NCBI RefSeq assembly: GCF_900460065.1
Contig: NZ_UAVD01000043.1
Span: 19,918 to 83,917, forward strand
Direction of reading: 5' to 3'
Length of the DNA: 64,000 bases
Source: Streptomyces griseus
GTDB taxonomy: Bacteria > Actinomycetota > Actinomycetes > Streptomycetales > Streptomycetaceae
This document shows positions 57,897-64,000 of the stretch, piece after piece; position 1 is the stretch's first letter, and every line of letters starts with the position of its first letter. The notes beneath the pieces were generated by a model. The model had not been told where the DNA came from. It was given only the letters and a program-made list of their open reading frames with translations, and ran no database searches. The translations under genes were made by a program, and so were the position numbers.

Positions 57897-58245
57897 GCCT
57901 CTCCCTCGTCCGTGGGAAACGCTCTCCATCCTGGCCGCCGACCACGGACGAGCGCTTGCCCGGGGCGTCCGGACGGGTGCTTTCCCGCGAAGCGGGGGCG
58001 CCGGGGGTCCGACTCCGGTCCGGCCGCCTCGTGGCCCCCGGCGGGGCCACCGGCCGGTGCCGGGGGGAGCGCCCCGGAGGTGGGCGGACGCCGCCGCCGC
58101 CACCGGGCCCGCCCGCCGCCCCGGCCGTGGCGGCGGGCGGGCCCGGCCGGGCGCCCGGCCCGAGTCCCCGGCGGTCCCCAGGGCTGTCCCGCAGTTCCCG
58201 GCGGGCGCACGGCGACAGCCACGGCGCCTCGCCGCGGGACAGCCC
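57897..58245. other. 349-bp intergenic region with very strong hairpin
   Basis: Holds the promoter of the Rieske gene (right to left) and the terminator of the hydrolase gene at 58103-58146. No gene seen. Confidence 0.5.
58103..58146 (-). terminator. hairpin with 18-bp perfect stem
   Basis: CCGGGCCCGCCCGCCGCC and its complement around an 8-base loop, 100 bp beyond the stop of the hydrolase gene. A second stem, GGCGCCTC/GAGGCGCC (58223-58257), overlaps that stop codon. Confidence 0.75.
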
Positions 58246-59115
58246 TCAGGAGGCGCCGTCGAGCACCTCCCGCAGCCGCTGCCCGAACTCGTCCGGCTTC
58301 CCCGGATAGCCGAACTCCCCGTCGAGGAAGCCGCCGTGATGGCTCGGGAAGACGGCCACCGGATGCCCGAGCAGTTCGGCGGTCGCGGCGGACGTCCGCC
58401 CGGTCTGCACGGCTCGGGACTCCTCGCCCACGGCGATCACCACACGGGTGGCAGCCGCGGCGAGGGCGTCGACGTCCGGCCGGTAGTCGCTGATCGCCCA
58501 GGACCGGTCGGACAGCAGCGGGTCGTCACGTGACCCGTCGTCCTCGGCGGGCATGCCGAACGCGGCGGGATCGGGCGCGGGCCGCGCGAAGTACGCGTCG
58601 GTGAACTCGCCCTCCCACGAGGTCATCGCCACGAACGCGGCCATCCCGGCCCCCCACCCGCGCTGCTCGTAGGCCTCCCGGACCTCGGCCCGCGCCCGGA
58701 CCGCCGCCGGACCGTCGGGGGTGAGCGTGATGAGCGGCGGCTCGTGCGCCACGAGGGTGGTCACGTCACCGGGGTGACGGGCCACGAGGGCGAGAGCGGT
58801 GACCGCCCCGCCGCTGCTGGCGAACATCTCGACCGGCCCGGCCCCGAGCGCCTCGATGACGGCGTGCACGTCGTCGGCCTGGACCTCCGGCGTGTGGTCG
58901 GTCCGCCCGTCCCTGCGGACGCTGCGGCCGAGCCCCCGGGGGTCGTAGGTGACCACGGTCCGCTCGGGGAAGCGGGCCGCGAGCGCGACGAATCCGGAGG
59001 CGTCCATGGGCTGGCCGATCATGAACAGCGGCGGGCGGCCGTCAGCCGTGGGCAGGGGTCCGCGAACGTCGTGGACGAGATCGGCGCCGACGGTTTCGCG
59101 TGTGTACGTTTCCAT
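58246..59115 (-). CDS. alpha/beta hydrolase
   Basis: 289 aa from ATG 59115. Hydrolase core: PPLFMIGQPMDASGFVALAARF, VVTYDPRGLGRSVR, nucleophile region VEMFASSGGAVTALALVARH (Ser in A-S-S-G-G), VVIAVGEESRAV (acid strand) and VFPSHHGGFLDG with the catalytic His. The sequence pattern is that of Streptomyces hydrolases acting on small esters or epoxides; specificity is unknown. No closely coupled neighbour. Confidence 0.88.
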   Translation of the reverse strand: METYTRETVGADLVHDVRGPLPTADGRPPLFMIGQPMDASGFVALAARFPERTVVTYDPRGLGRSVRRDGRTDHTPEVQADDVHAVIEALGAGPVEMFASSGGAVTALALVARHPGDVTTLVAHEPPLITLTPDGPAAVRARAEVREAYEQRGWGAGMAAFVAMTSWEGEFTDAYFARPAPDPAAFGMPAEDDGSRDDPLLSDRSWAISDYRPDVDALAAAATRVVIAVGEESRAVQTGRTSAATAELLGHPVAVFPSHHGGFLDGEFGYPGKPDEFGQRLREVLDGAS

Positions 59116-59191
59116 ACCCGTGCAGACCGGCCCCGCCCCGGAAACTCATCGGCCGCGCCCGGACCGGAAACCGGCCGGCCCCGGCCGTCCG

Positions 59192-59488
59192 CTACGGCAA
59201 CCGCTGCTGGTACGCGGCGAGTCCGGGCGCCGTCCTGGTGGCGATGAACTCGGTGATCCGGTACGCGCACACACCGTGCTCGGCGAACGGGTCGCCCGCC
59301 GCGATCCTCTCGATCTCCGCCCGGTCCTCCCCGACGGCCAGCACCACTCCGCCGTCCCGGGGGTTCTTGCGGCCCGAGGCGATGAAGACGCCCGCCGCGT
59401 ACTGCTCGTCGATCCAGGCCAGGTGCTCCCGCATCAGGGCGTCGGCGCGTTCGACCGGGGCCGTGTAGGTCAATTCGAGTACGAACAT
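59192..59488 (-). CDS. YciI-family protein
   Basis: 98 aa, ATG 59488. Dimeric alpha/beta ferredoxin-like fold pattern: MFVLELTYTAP, ADALMREHLAWIDEQYAAGVFIASGRKNPRDGGVVLAVG, ERIAAGDPFAEHGVCAYRITEF. The His in REHLAWI and the Asp in DPF are the usual conserved pair of YciI proteins, whose reaction (dehydrochlorinase-like or unknown) is poorly defined. Diverges from endonuclease V across 93 bp. Confidence 0.88.
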   Translation of the reverse strand: MFVLELTYTAPVERADALMREHLAWIDEQYAAGVFIASGRKNPRDGGVVLAVGEDRAEIERIAAGDPFAEHGVCAYRITEFIATRTAPGLAAYQQRLP

Positions 59489-59581
59489 GATCGTCAGGCT
59501 ACGGGATTCCGGCCGCCCGCCCCGGGGCCCGCCGCACACCGCGCAACGGGCGCCCGCACAGCACCGCATAAGCTTCCGGAC

Positions 59582-60274
59582 ATGACGACCTCCCCCCTCC
59601 CCGCCCACGAGACCCCCGCCGACGAAGCCGAGGGCCGGGCCGTCCAGGACCGGCTGCGCGGCCGGGTGATCCTGGACGAGGCGGGACCGGAGGCCGGAAC
59701 CGGGCTGGTCACCGGGGTGGACGTGGCCTACGACGATGTGAAGGACGTCGTCGTCGCGGCAGCCGTGGTCCTGGACGCCGTGACCCTGGAGACGGTCGAC
59801 GAGGCCACGGCCGTCGGCCGGATCACCTTCCCGTACGTCCCCGGGCTGCTGGCCTTCCGGGAGATCCCGACGGCGCTGGAGGCGCTGGAAGGACTGAGCG
59901 TCGACCCGGGCCTCGTCATCTGCGACGGCTACGGTCTGGCCCACCCGCGCCGCTTCGGACTCGCCAGCCACCTGGGGGTGCTGACCGGTCTCCCGGTGAT
60001 CGGCGTCGGCAAGAACCCGTTCACGTTCACCTACGAGGCCCCCGGCCCCCGGCGCGGCGACTTCTCGCCCCTGCTGGACGGCGAGGAGGTGGTCGGCCGG
60101 GCGCTGCGCACCCAGGAGAACACCAACCCGGTGTTCGTCTCGGTGGGCCACCGCATCAGCCTGGACAACGCCTGCGCCCACACGCTGCGCCTCGCCGGCC
60201 GGTTCCGCCAGCCGGAGAGCACCCGCCGGGCGGACGCCCTGTGCCGGCAGACCCTGCGGGAGGCGACCGCCTGA
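59582..60274 (+). CDS. nfi: endonuclease V (deoxyinosine 3' endonuclease)
   Basis: 230 aa from ATG 59582. It cleaves DNA one phosphodiester 3' of deoxyinosine, starting repair of deaminated adenine. Key segments: GVDVAYDD with catalytic Asp47, ITFPYVPGLLAFREIPTALEAL with the catalytic Glu, ICDGYGLAHPRRFGLASHLGVLTGLPVIGVGKNPF with the second Asp, and the C-terminal HRISLDNACAHTLRL with a catalytic His. Length is normal for the family. A monocistronic gene. Confidence 0.95.
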   Translation: MTTSPLPAHETPADEAEGRAVQDRLRGRVILDEAGPEAGTGLVTGVDVAYDDVKDVVVAAAVVLDAVTLETVDEATAVGRITFPYVPGLLAFREIPTALEALEGLSVDPGLVICDGYGLAHPRRFGLASHLGVLTGLPVIGVGKNPFTFTYEAPGPRRGDFSPLLDGEEVVGRALRTQENTNPVFVSVGHRISLDNACAHTLRLAGRFRQPESTRRADALCRQTLREATA

Positions 60275-60513
60275 CGCGGGCCCCGCGGCCCCGGGCGGGC
60301 GGCCCGCCGCGTTCGCCGACGGCGGCGCGGGCGGCCGGCGGCGAGACCGTGCCGACCGCCTGCGCGGCGGGCCGGCCGCACACCGACCCGGACCCTTCGT
60401 GGATACGCGAACGGCGGCCACCGACCACGTGACGGTCCCGGGCGTGGAACAGTCCCGCAACTGAGTACCCGTACGGATGGCGTAGATCTGTACAGCTGGG
60501 CAGGCTAGAACGC

Positions 60514-60657
60514 ATGAACGCCTCTCGCGCAGCCGTCCGCACCGCGCCCTTCGACCCCGCTCAGCGCCGCATGGCCCTCGGCATGCTCCTCGGGAGCGCC
60601 GCCGGGCTCGTCTGGCTGGGCGCGATGCTCTACACGCTGGCGGGCTGGATCTTCTAG
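60514..60657 (+). CDS. small single-helix membrane protein, 47 aa
   Basis: ATG 60514 to TAG 60657. A short basic/polar start (NASRAAVRTAPFDPAQRR) leads to one long hydrophobic helix (MALGMLLGSAAGLVWLGAM followed by LYTLAGWIF) that ends at the C terminus. This is the layout of tail-anchored or one-pass small membrane peptides. Binding site weak (GCAGG). Preceded by 239 bp without other genes. Function unknown. Confidence 0.6.
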   Translation: MNASRAAVRTAPFDPAQRRMALGMLLGSAAGLVWLGAMLYTLAGWIF

Positions 60658-60686
60658 GCTCCCGCCCGCCCGGCTCCCGGGGCCGG

Positions 60687-61877
60687 CTACCGCACCGCCG
60701 CCACCCGGAACCGCAGGCCCGCGGCCGTCAGCCGGTGAAGGAGCGCGTCGCCCATGGCCACCGCCGTGGTGACCTGCCCGGAGGTCTCCGGCAGCTCGTC
60801 CACTGCCAGGCACACCGCCGACTCGGCGAGGATCTTCGCCGTCTCGCCGTAACCCGGGTCGCCGCCGGACACCTCGGTGAAGACGCGCCGCCCGCCGCCC
60901 TCGCCGACGAAGCGGATGGTGAACCAGCTCCGCTCGCGGCGTGCCTCGTCCGGTCCCCGCCCCGGCTCGTAACGCCCCATCAGCCACTCCCGGGCACCCT
61001 CCACCTGCGCGGCGGCCACCAGCGCGCCGATCGCCACCGGGGCGCCGAGGGCCATCGGCAGGGTCTTGACCGAGGCGAAGTGCCGGTAGCGGAAGTCGGG
61101 ACCATACCGCTCCAGGGCCCGTGCGGAGCGGCCCACGATCGTCGGGTCCACCGTCGGCAGCGGCAGCGCCCAGGTGCCGACGGAGCCGTTGAAGTGCGGG
61201 GAGCCCGCCGGGGTGCGGACCCGTCGGCCCACCAGGCGCGGCTCGTGGAGCCGGCGCTCCCGGGCGGCGGCCAGCAGCTGCGGGCCCCGGCCCATCGCCG
61301 TCAGCGCCGAGGCGAACGTCCCGCCGGAGAACACCGCGTCGGTGCGGACGAAGCCGTCGACGGTCAGGGGGACGTCCTCGGGCAGCTGCTTGACGGTGAA
61401 GTACGCCCCCAGGTCGTGGGGGACGGAGTCGAAGCCGCAGGCGTGCACGATGCGCGCCCCCGTCTCCCGGGCCCGCGCGTCGTGCTCCAGATACATCCGG
61501 TCGATGAACTCCGCCTCCCCCGTGAGGTCCGCGTAGTCCGTCCCGGCCTCCGCGCAGGCGGCGACGAGCTTCTCGCCGTAACGGATGTACGGGCCCACCG
61601 TCGTGGCCACCACCCGGGTGGAGGCGGCCATCTCGGCCAGGGCCTCCGCGTCGTCCGCGTCGGTCTCCAGCAGCGGCAGTTCCGCGCAGCCGGGCGCGAT
61701 CGCGGTGAGCCGCTCGCGCAACCCCTCCAGCTTGGCCCGGCTGCGGCCGGCCAGTGCCCAGCGCAGGCCGGCCGGGGCGTGGGCCGCGAGGTACTCGGCC
61801 GTGAGCGTACCCACGAAGCCGGTGGCTCCGAAGAGGACGACGTCCAAGGGGCGGGTCGCGTCGTGCTGCCTGTTCAC
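60687..61877 (-). CDS. saccharopine dehydrogenase-like reductase (trans-acting enoyl reductase family)
   Basis: 396 aa from GTG 61877, with an ideal GGAGGTACTC upstream. An N-terminal Rossmann domain (VVLFGATGFVGTLTAEYLAAH with G-x-x-G-x-x-G) precedes WALAGRSRAKLEGLRERL, VVATTVGPYIRYGEKLVAACAEAGTDYADLTGE and HACGFDSVPHDLGAYF, a clear saccharopine-dehydrogenase-like pattern. In mycobacteria the same family includes the trans-acting enoyl reductase of phenolic glycolipid and PDIM synthesis. In Streptomyces the substrate is unknown. It diverges from the CoA transferase/acyl-CoA dehydrogenase pair across 206 bp, in a lipid-related neighbourhood. Confidence 0.88.
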   Translation of the reverse strand: MNRQHDATRPLDVVLFGATGFVGTLTAEYLAAHAPAGLRWALAGRSRAKLEGLRERLTAIAPGCAELPLLETDADDAEALAEMAASTRVVATTVGPYIRYGEKLVAACAEAGTDYADLTGEAEFIDRMYLEHDARARETGARIVHACGFDSVPHDLGAYFTVKQLPEDVPLTVDGFVRTDAVFSGGTFASALTAMGRGPQLLAAARERRLHEPRLVGRRVRTPAGSPHFNGSVGTWALPLPTVDPTIVGRSARALERYGPDFRYRHFASVKTLPMALGAPVAIGALVAAAQVEGAREWLMGRYEPGRGPDEARRERSWFTIRFVGEGGGRRVFTEVSGGDPGYGETAKILAESAVCLAVDELPETSGQVTTAVAMGDALLHRLTAAGLRFRVAAVR

Positions 61878-62040
61878 GAGTACCTCCGTTGCGAGCCGGT
61901 GCCGACGTGGCAGGCAGAGGGTAGCGGAGAGCGACGGGGCGGCGCCCCGCAGGGCGGGCCGGACGCGGGACTCTCGCAGCACGCCCTAAGCGCTTGCTCG
62001 GCCCGAGGGGTTGTGCGGAGCGGGGCACGTTCTTAGCATC

Positions 62041-62057
62041 ACTGATGTTACATCGGT
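62041..62057 (+). promoter_or_regulatory. inverted repeat upstream of the CoA-transferase gene
   Basis: ACTGATG TTA CATCGGT, 6 of 7 arm positions match, 27 bp before the start codon; candidate operator. Confidence 0.4.
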
Positions 62058-62083
62058 TGTGTCACACCTCTGGGGGCTCACAG

Positions 62084-63223
62084 ATGGCGAACGGCCCAAG
62101 GCCCGTGCACGGTCCGCTGACCGGTGTCAGGGTCGTCGAGCTCGCGGGCATCGGACCCGGACCGTTCGCGGCGATGCTGCTGGCGGACCTCGGGGCCGAC
62201 GTCGTGCGCGTCGACCGTCCCGGCGGCGCGGGGATCGGCATCGCTCCCGCGTCCGACCTCACCAACCGCAACAAGCGCTCCGTCCTCCTGGACCTCAAGG
62301 GCGACGAAGGGCCGGCCCGCGTCCTGGACCTCGTCGAACGCGCCGACATCCTCATCGAGGGCTACCGCCCCGGCGTGGCCGAACGCCTCGGCGTCGGACC
62401 CGACGCCTGCCTCGCCCGCAACCCGCGGCTCGTCTACGGCCGGATGACCGGCTGGGGCCAGGACGGGCCGCTCGCCGAGCGCGCCGGACACGACATCGCC
62501 TACCTCGCGCTCAGCGGCACCCTGTCCATGATCGGCAAGCCGGACGAGCCGCCCGTGGTCCCCGCCAACCTGGTCGGCGACTACGCGGGCGGCTCGCTCT
62601 ACCTCGTCGTCGGCGTCCTCGCCGCCCTCCAGCACGCCCGCGGCCACGGTGAGGGGCAGGTCGTCGACGCCGCCATCGTGGACGGCGCCGCCCACCTCGC
62701 CACGATGATCCACGGCATGCTGGCCGCCGGGAGCTGGCAGGACCGGCGCGGGGCGAACCTCCTCGACGGCGGCTGCCCCTTCTACGGCACCTACGCCACG
62801 TCCGACGGCGGCCACATGGCGGTCGGTCCGCTGGAGGAGAAGTTCTACGCGGAGTTCGCCGCTCTCCTCGGCATCGCGGACGCCTTCCCCGACCGGTGGG
62901 ACGTCGCCCGCTGGGACGAACTGCGCGCCGCCGTCGCCGAGCGCTTCTCGACCCGTACGCGCGCCGAGTGGACCGAGGTGTTCGACGGCACCGACGCCTG
63001 CGTGGCCCCCGTGCTCTCGCTCACCGAGGCGCCGCACCACCCGCACCTCGCCGCCCGCTCCACCTTCGTCGAGCACGGCGGCCTCACCCAGCCCGCCCCC
63101 GCCCCGCGCTTCTCGGCCACCCCCGTCTCCGTGCGCGGCGGGCCCGCCCTGCCCGGCGCGGACACGGCCGCCGTCGCCGCCGACTGGGACGTACCGGGGC
63201 TCCGGCCCACGCCTCACGACTAG
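62084..63223 (+). CDS. CaiB/BaiF CoA transferase, alpha-methylacyl-CoA racemase-like
   Basis: 379 aa from ATG 62084; a longer version to 61994 lacks a binding site. Family III CoA-transferase fold: LTGVRVVELAGIGPGPFAAMLLADLGADVVRVDRP, NRNKRSVLLDLKG, DILIEGYRPGVAERLG, GWGQDGPLAERAGHDIAYLALSG and DGTDACVAPVLSL. The His-Asp pair in AGHDIAYLAL is the catalytic dyad of alpha-methylacyl-CoA racemases, which epimerise 2-methyl branched acyl-CoA before beta-oxidation. The neighbouring acyl-CoA dehydrogenase, 8 bp downstream, supports a role in degrading branched or sterol side-chain acyl-CoA. A transferase role remains possible. Confidence 0.9.
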   Translation: MANGPRPVHGPLTGVRVVELAGIGPGPFAAMLLADLGADVVRVDRPGGAGIGIAPASDLTNRNKRSVLLDLKGDEGPARVLDLVERADILIEGYRPGVAERLGVGPDACLARNPRLVYGRMTGWGQDGPLAERAGHDIAYLALSGTLSMIGKPDEPPVVPANLVGDYAGGSLYLVVGVLAALQHARGHGEGQVVDAAIVDGAAHLATMIHGMLAAGSWQDRRGANLLDGGCPFYGTYATSDGGHMAVGPLEEKFYAEFAALLGIADAFPDRWDVARWDELRAAVAERFSTRTRAEWTEVFDGTDACVAPVLSLTEAPHHPHLAARSTFVEHGGLTQPAPAPRFSATPVSVRGGPALPGADTAAVAADWDVPGLRPTPHD

Positions 63224-63231
63224 GAGAACCC

Positions 63232-64000
63232 GTGCAACGGCAGATCTTCACCGAGGAACACGACGCGTTCCGCGAGACCGTCCGGGCCTTCCTGGCCAAG
63301 GAGGTCCTCCCGCACTACGAGCAGTGGGAGCAGGACGGCATCGTCTCCCGCGACGCCTGGCTCGCCGCCGGCCGCGCGGGACTGCTGGGCCTCGCGGTCC
63401 CGCAGGAGTACGGAGGCGGCGGCAGCGACGACTTCCGTTACAGCGCCGTCCTCGCCGAGGAGTTCACCCGGGCCGGGGCCCCCGGCCTCGCCATCGGCCT
63501 GCACAACGACATCATCGGCCCCTACCTCACCGGGCTGGCCACCGACGAGCAGAAGCGGCGCTGGCTCCCCGGCTTCTGCTCCGGCGAGACCGTCACCGCC
63601 ATCGCCATGACCGAGCCGGGCGCGGGCTCCGACCTCCAGGGCATCCGCACCACCGCCGAGGACAGGGGCGACCACTGGCTGCTGAACGGCTCCAAGACCT
63701 TCATCTCCAACGGCATCATCGCCGACCTGGTCGTCGTGGTCGCGAAGACCACCGCGGAGGGCGGGGCCAAGGGACTCTCCCTCATCGTCGTCGAGCGCGG
63801 CGCCGAGGGCTTCGAGCGGGGCCGCAACCTCGACAAGATCGGCCAGAAGGCCCAGGACACCGCGGAACTCTTCTTCAACGACGTCCGCGTCCCCAAGGAG
63901 AACCTCCTCGGGACGCGCGACGGCGCGTTCCTCCACCTGATGACCAACCTGGCCCAGGAGCGCATGGGCATAGCGGTCGCCGGCATCGCCGCCGCCGAAC
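63232..64000 (+). CDS. acyl-CoA dehydrogenase, N-terminal part
   Basis: GTG 63232 with TAGGAG (which includes the upstream stop) as binding site. The gene runs off the right edge after 256 codons. N-terminal helices QIFTEEHDAFRETVRAFLAKEV; AVPQEYGGGGSDDFRYSAVLAEEF; FAD motif AIAMTEPGAGSDLQGIRTTAED followed by HWLLNGSKTFISNGIIADLVVVVAKT; and the substrate region FFNDVRVPKENLLG. The catalytic residue lies beyond the window. Co-transcribed with the racemase-like gene. Confidence 0.92.
   Translation, partial: MQRQIFTEEHDAFRETVRAFLAKEVLPHYEQWEQDGIVSRDAWLAAGRAGLLGLAVPQEYGGGGSDDFRYSAVLAEEFTRAGAPGLAIGLHNDIIGPYLTGLATDEQKRRWLPGFCSGETVTAIAMTEPGAGSDLQGIRTTAEDRGDHWLLNGSKTFISNGIIADLVVVVAKTTAEGGAKGLSLIVVERGAEGFERGRNLDKIGQKAQDTAELFFNDVRVPKENLLGTRDGAFLHLMTNLAQERMGIAVAGIAAAE

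Noticed and set aside
58103..58146. Hairpin as a mobile-element end or attachment site
   Set aside because: No transposase or integrase, no target-site duplication, and its place after a gene fits a terminator.

Overview
The window is chromosomal DNA of a high-GC actinomycete, almost certainly a Streptomyces or close relative. The grounds are very strong GC bias at third codon positions, frequent GTG starts, ATGA/GTGA start-stop overlaps, an SsgA-like sporulation protein, a WhiB-like protein, a two-domain small laccase and a complete mce operon headed by its own ATPase. I see no rRNA, tRNA, insertion sequence, prophage or CRISPR array. Both ends cut through genes: an MFS transporter on the left and an acyl-CoA dehydrogenase on the right.

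Left part (1-11 kb). An MFS exporter, an ATP-grasp protein and a small hypothetical protein are followed by a two-gene lipid operon, an SCP2-like sterol-carrier protein and an acyl-CoA dehydrogenase, read leftward from a 34-bp near-perfect palindrome. A PucR-type regulator then diverges from three monocistronic secreted proteins. From 11.1 to 24.8 kb runs a rightward mce island: ATPase, two YrbE permeases, MceA to MceF, four Mas-like membrane-anchored accessory proteins in an A-B-A-B order, and a secreted MltB-type lytic transglycosylase. Most of these genes overlap by 1 or 4 bases, so they are probably one transcription and translation unit building a lipid importer that crosses the cell wall.

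Middle part (24.8-40 kb). An RsbW-like ATP-binding protein and a lipoprotein diverge from each other. A PPK2 polyphosphate kinase follows. A split LigD system comes next, with separate ligase and primase-polymerase genes diverging from one promoter region, the latter coupled to a DUF3533-like membrane protein. A large secreted pair, ThuA plus PQQ-type sugar dehydrogenase and cupredoxin plus Ig-like repeats plus DUF1080, diverges from a Tat-exported small laccase; then come an SNF2 helicase and an IclR regulator.

The most interesting segment is 40.2-46.6 kb, an organosulfur-scavenging operon. It starts with a cysteine-containing leader peptide and a large hairpin (a candidate attenuator). It continues with a DszB-like protein that keeps the Cys/His/Arg catalytic triad of desulfinases, an SsuA-type lipoprotein, SsuC- and SsuB-like transport subunits, a second signal-less binding-protein-fold protein and an SsuD-like flavin monooxygenase. 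Import, monooxygenation and possibly C-S desulfination are thus encoded together.

Right part (46.8-64 kb). This is a mixed region: a VOC-family protein, a WhiB-like protein, an acyl-ACP desaturase with a triple-half-site operator, a UvrA paralogue, an alpha/beta hydrolase, an ABC-F ATPase, an SsgA-like protein, a DCC thiol oxidoreductase and a Rieske oxygenase, a second hydrolase, a YciI-like protein, endonuclease V, a one-helix membrane peptide, a saccharopine-dehydrogenase-like reductase, and an alpha-methylacyl-CoA racemase/CoA transferase followed by an acyl-CoA dehydrogenase. All functional names rest on motif recognition by eye; no database search was possible.
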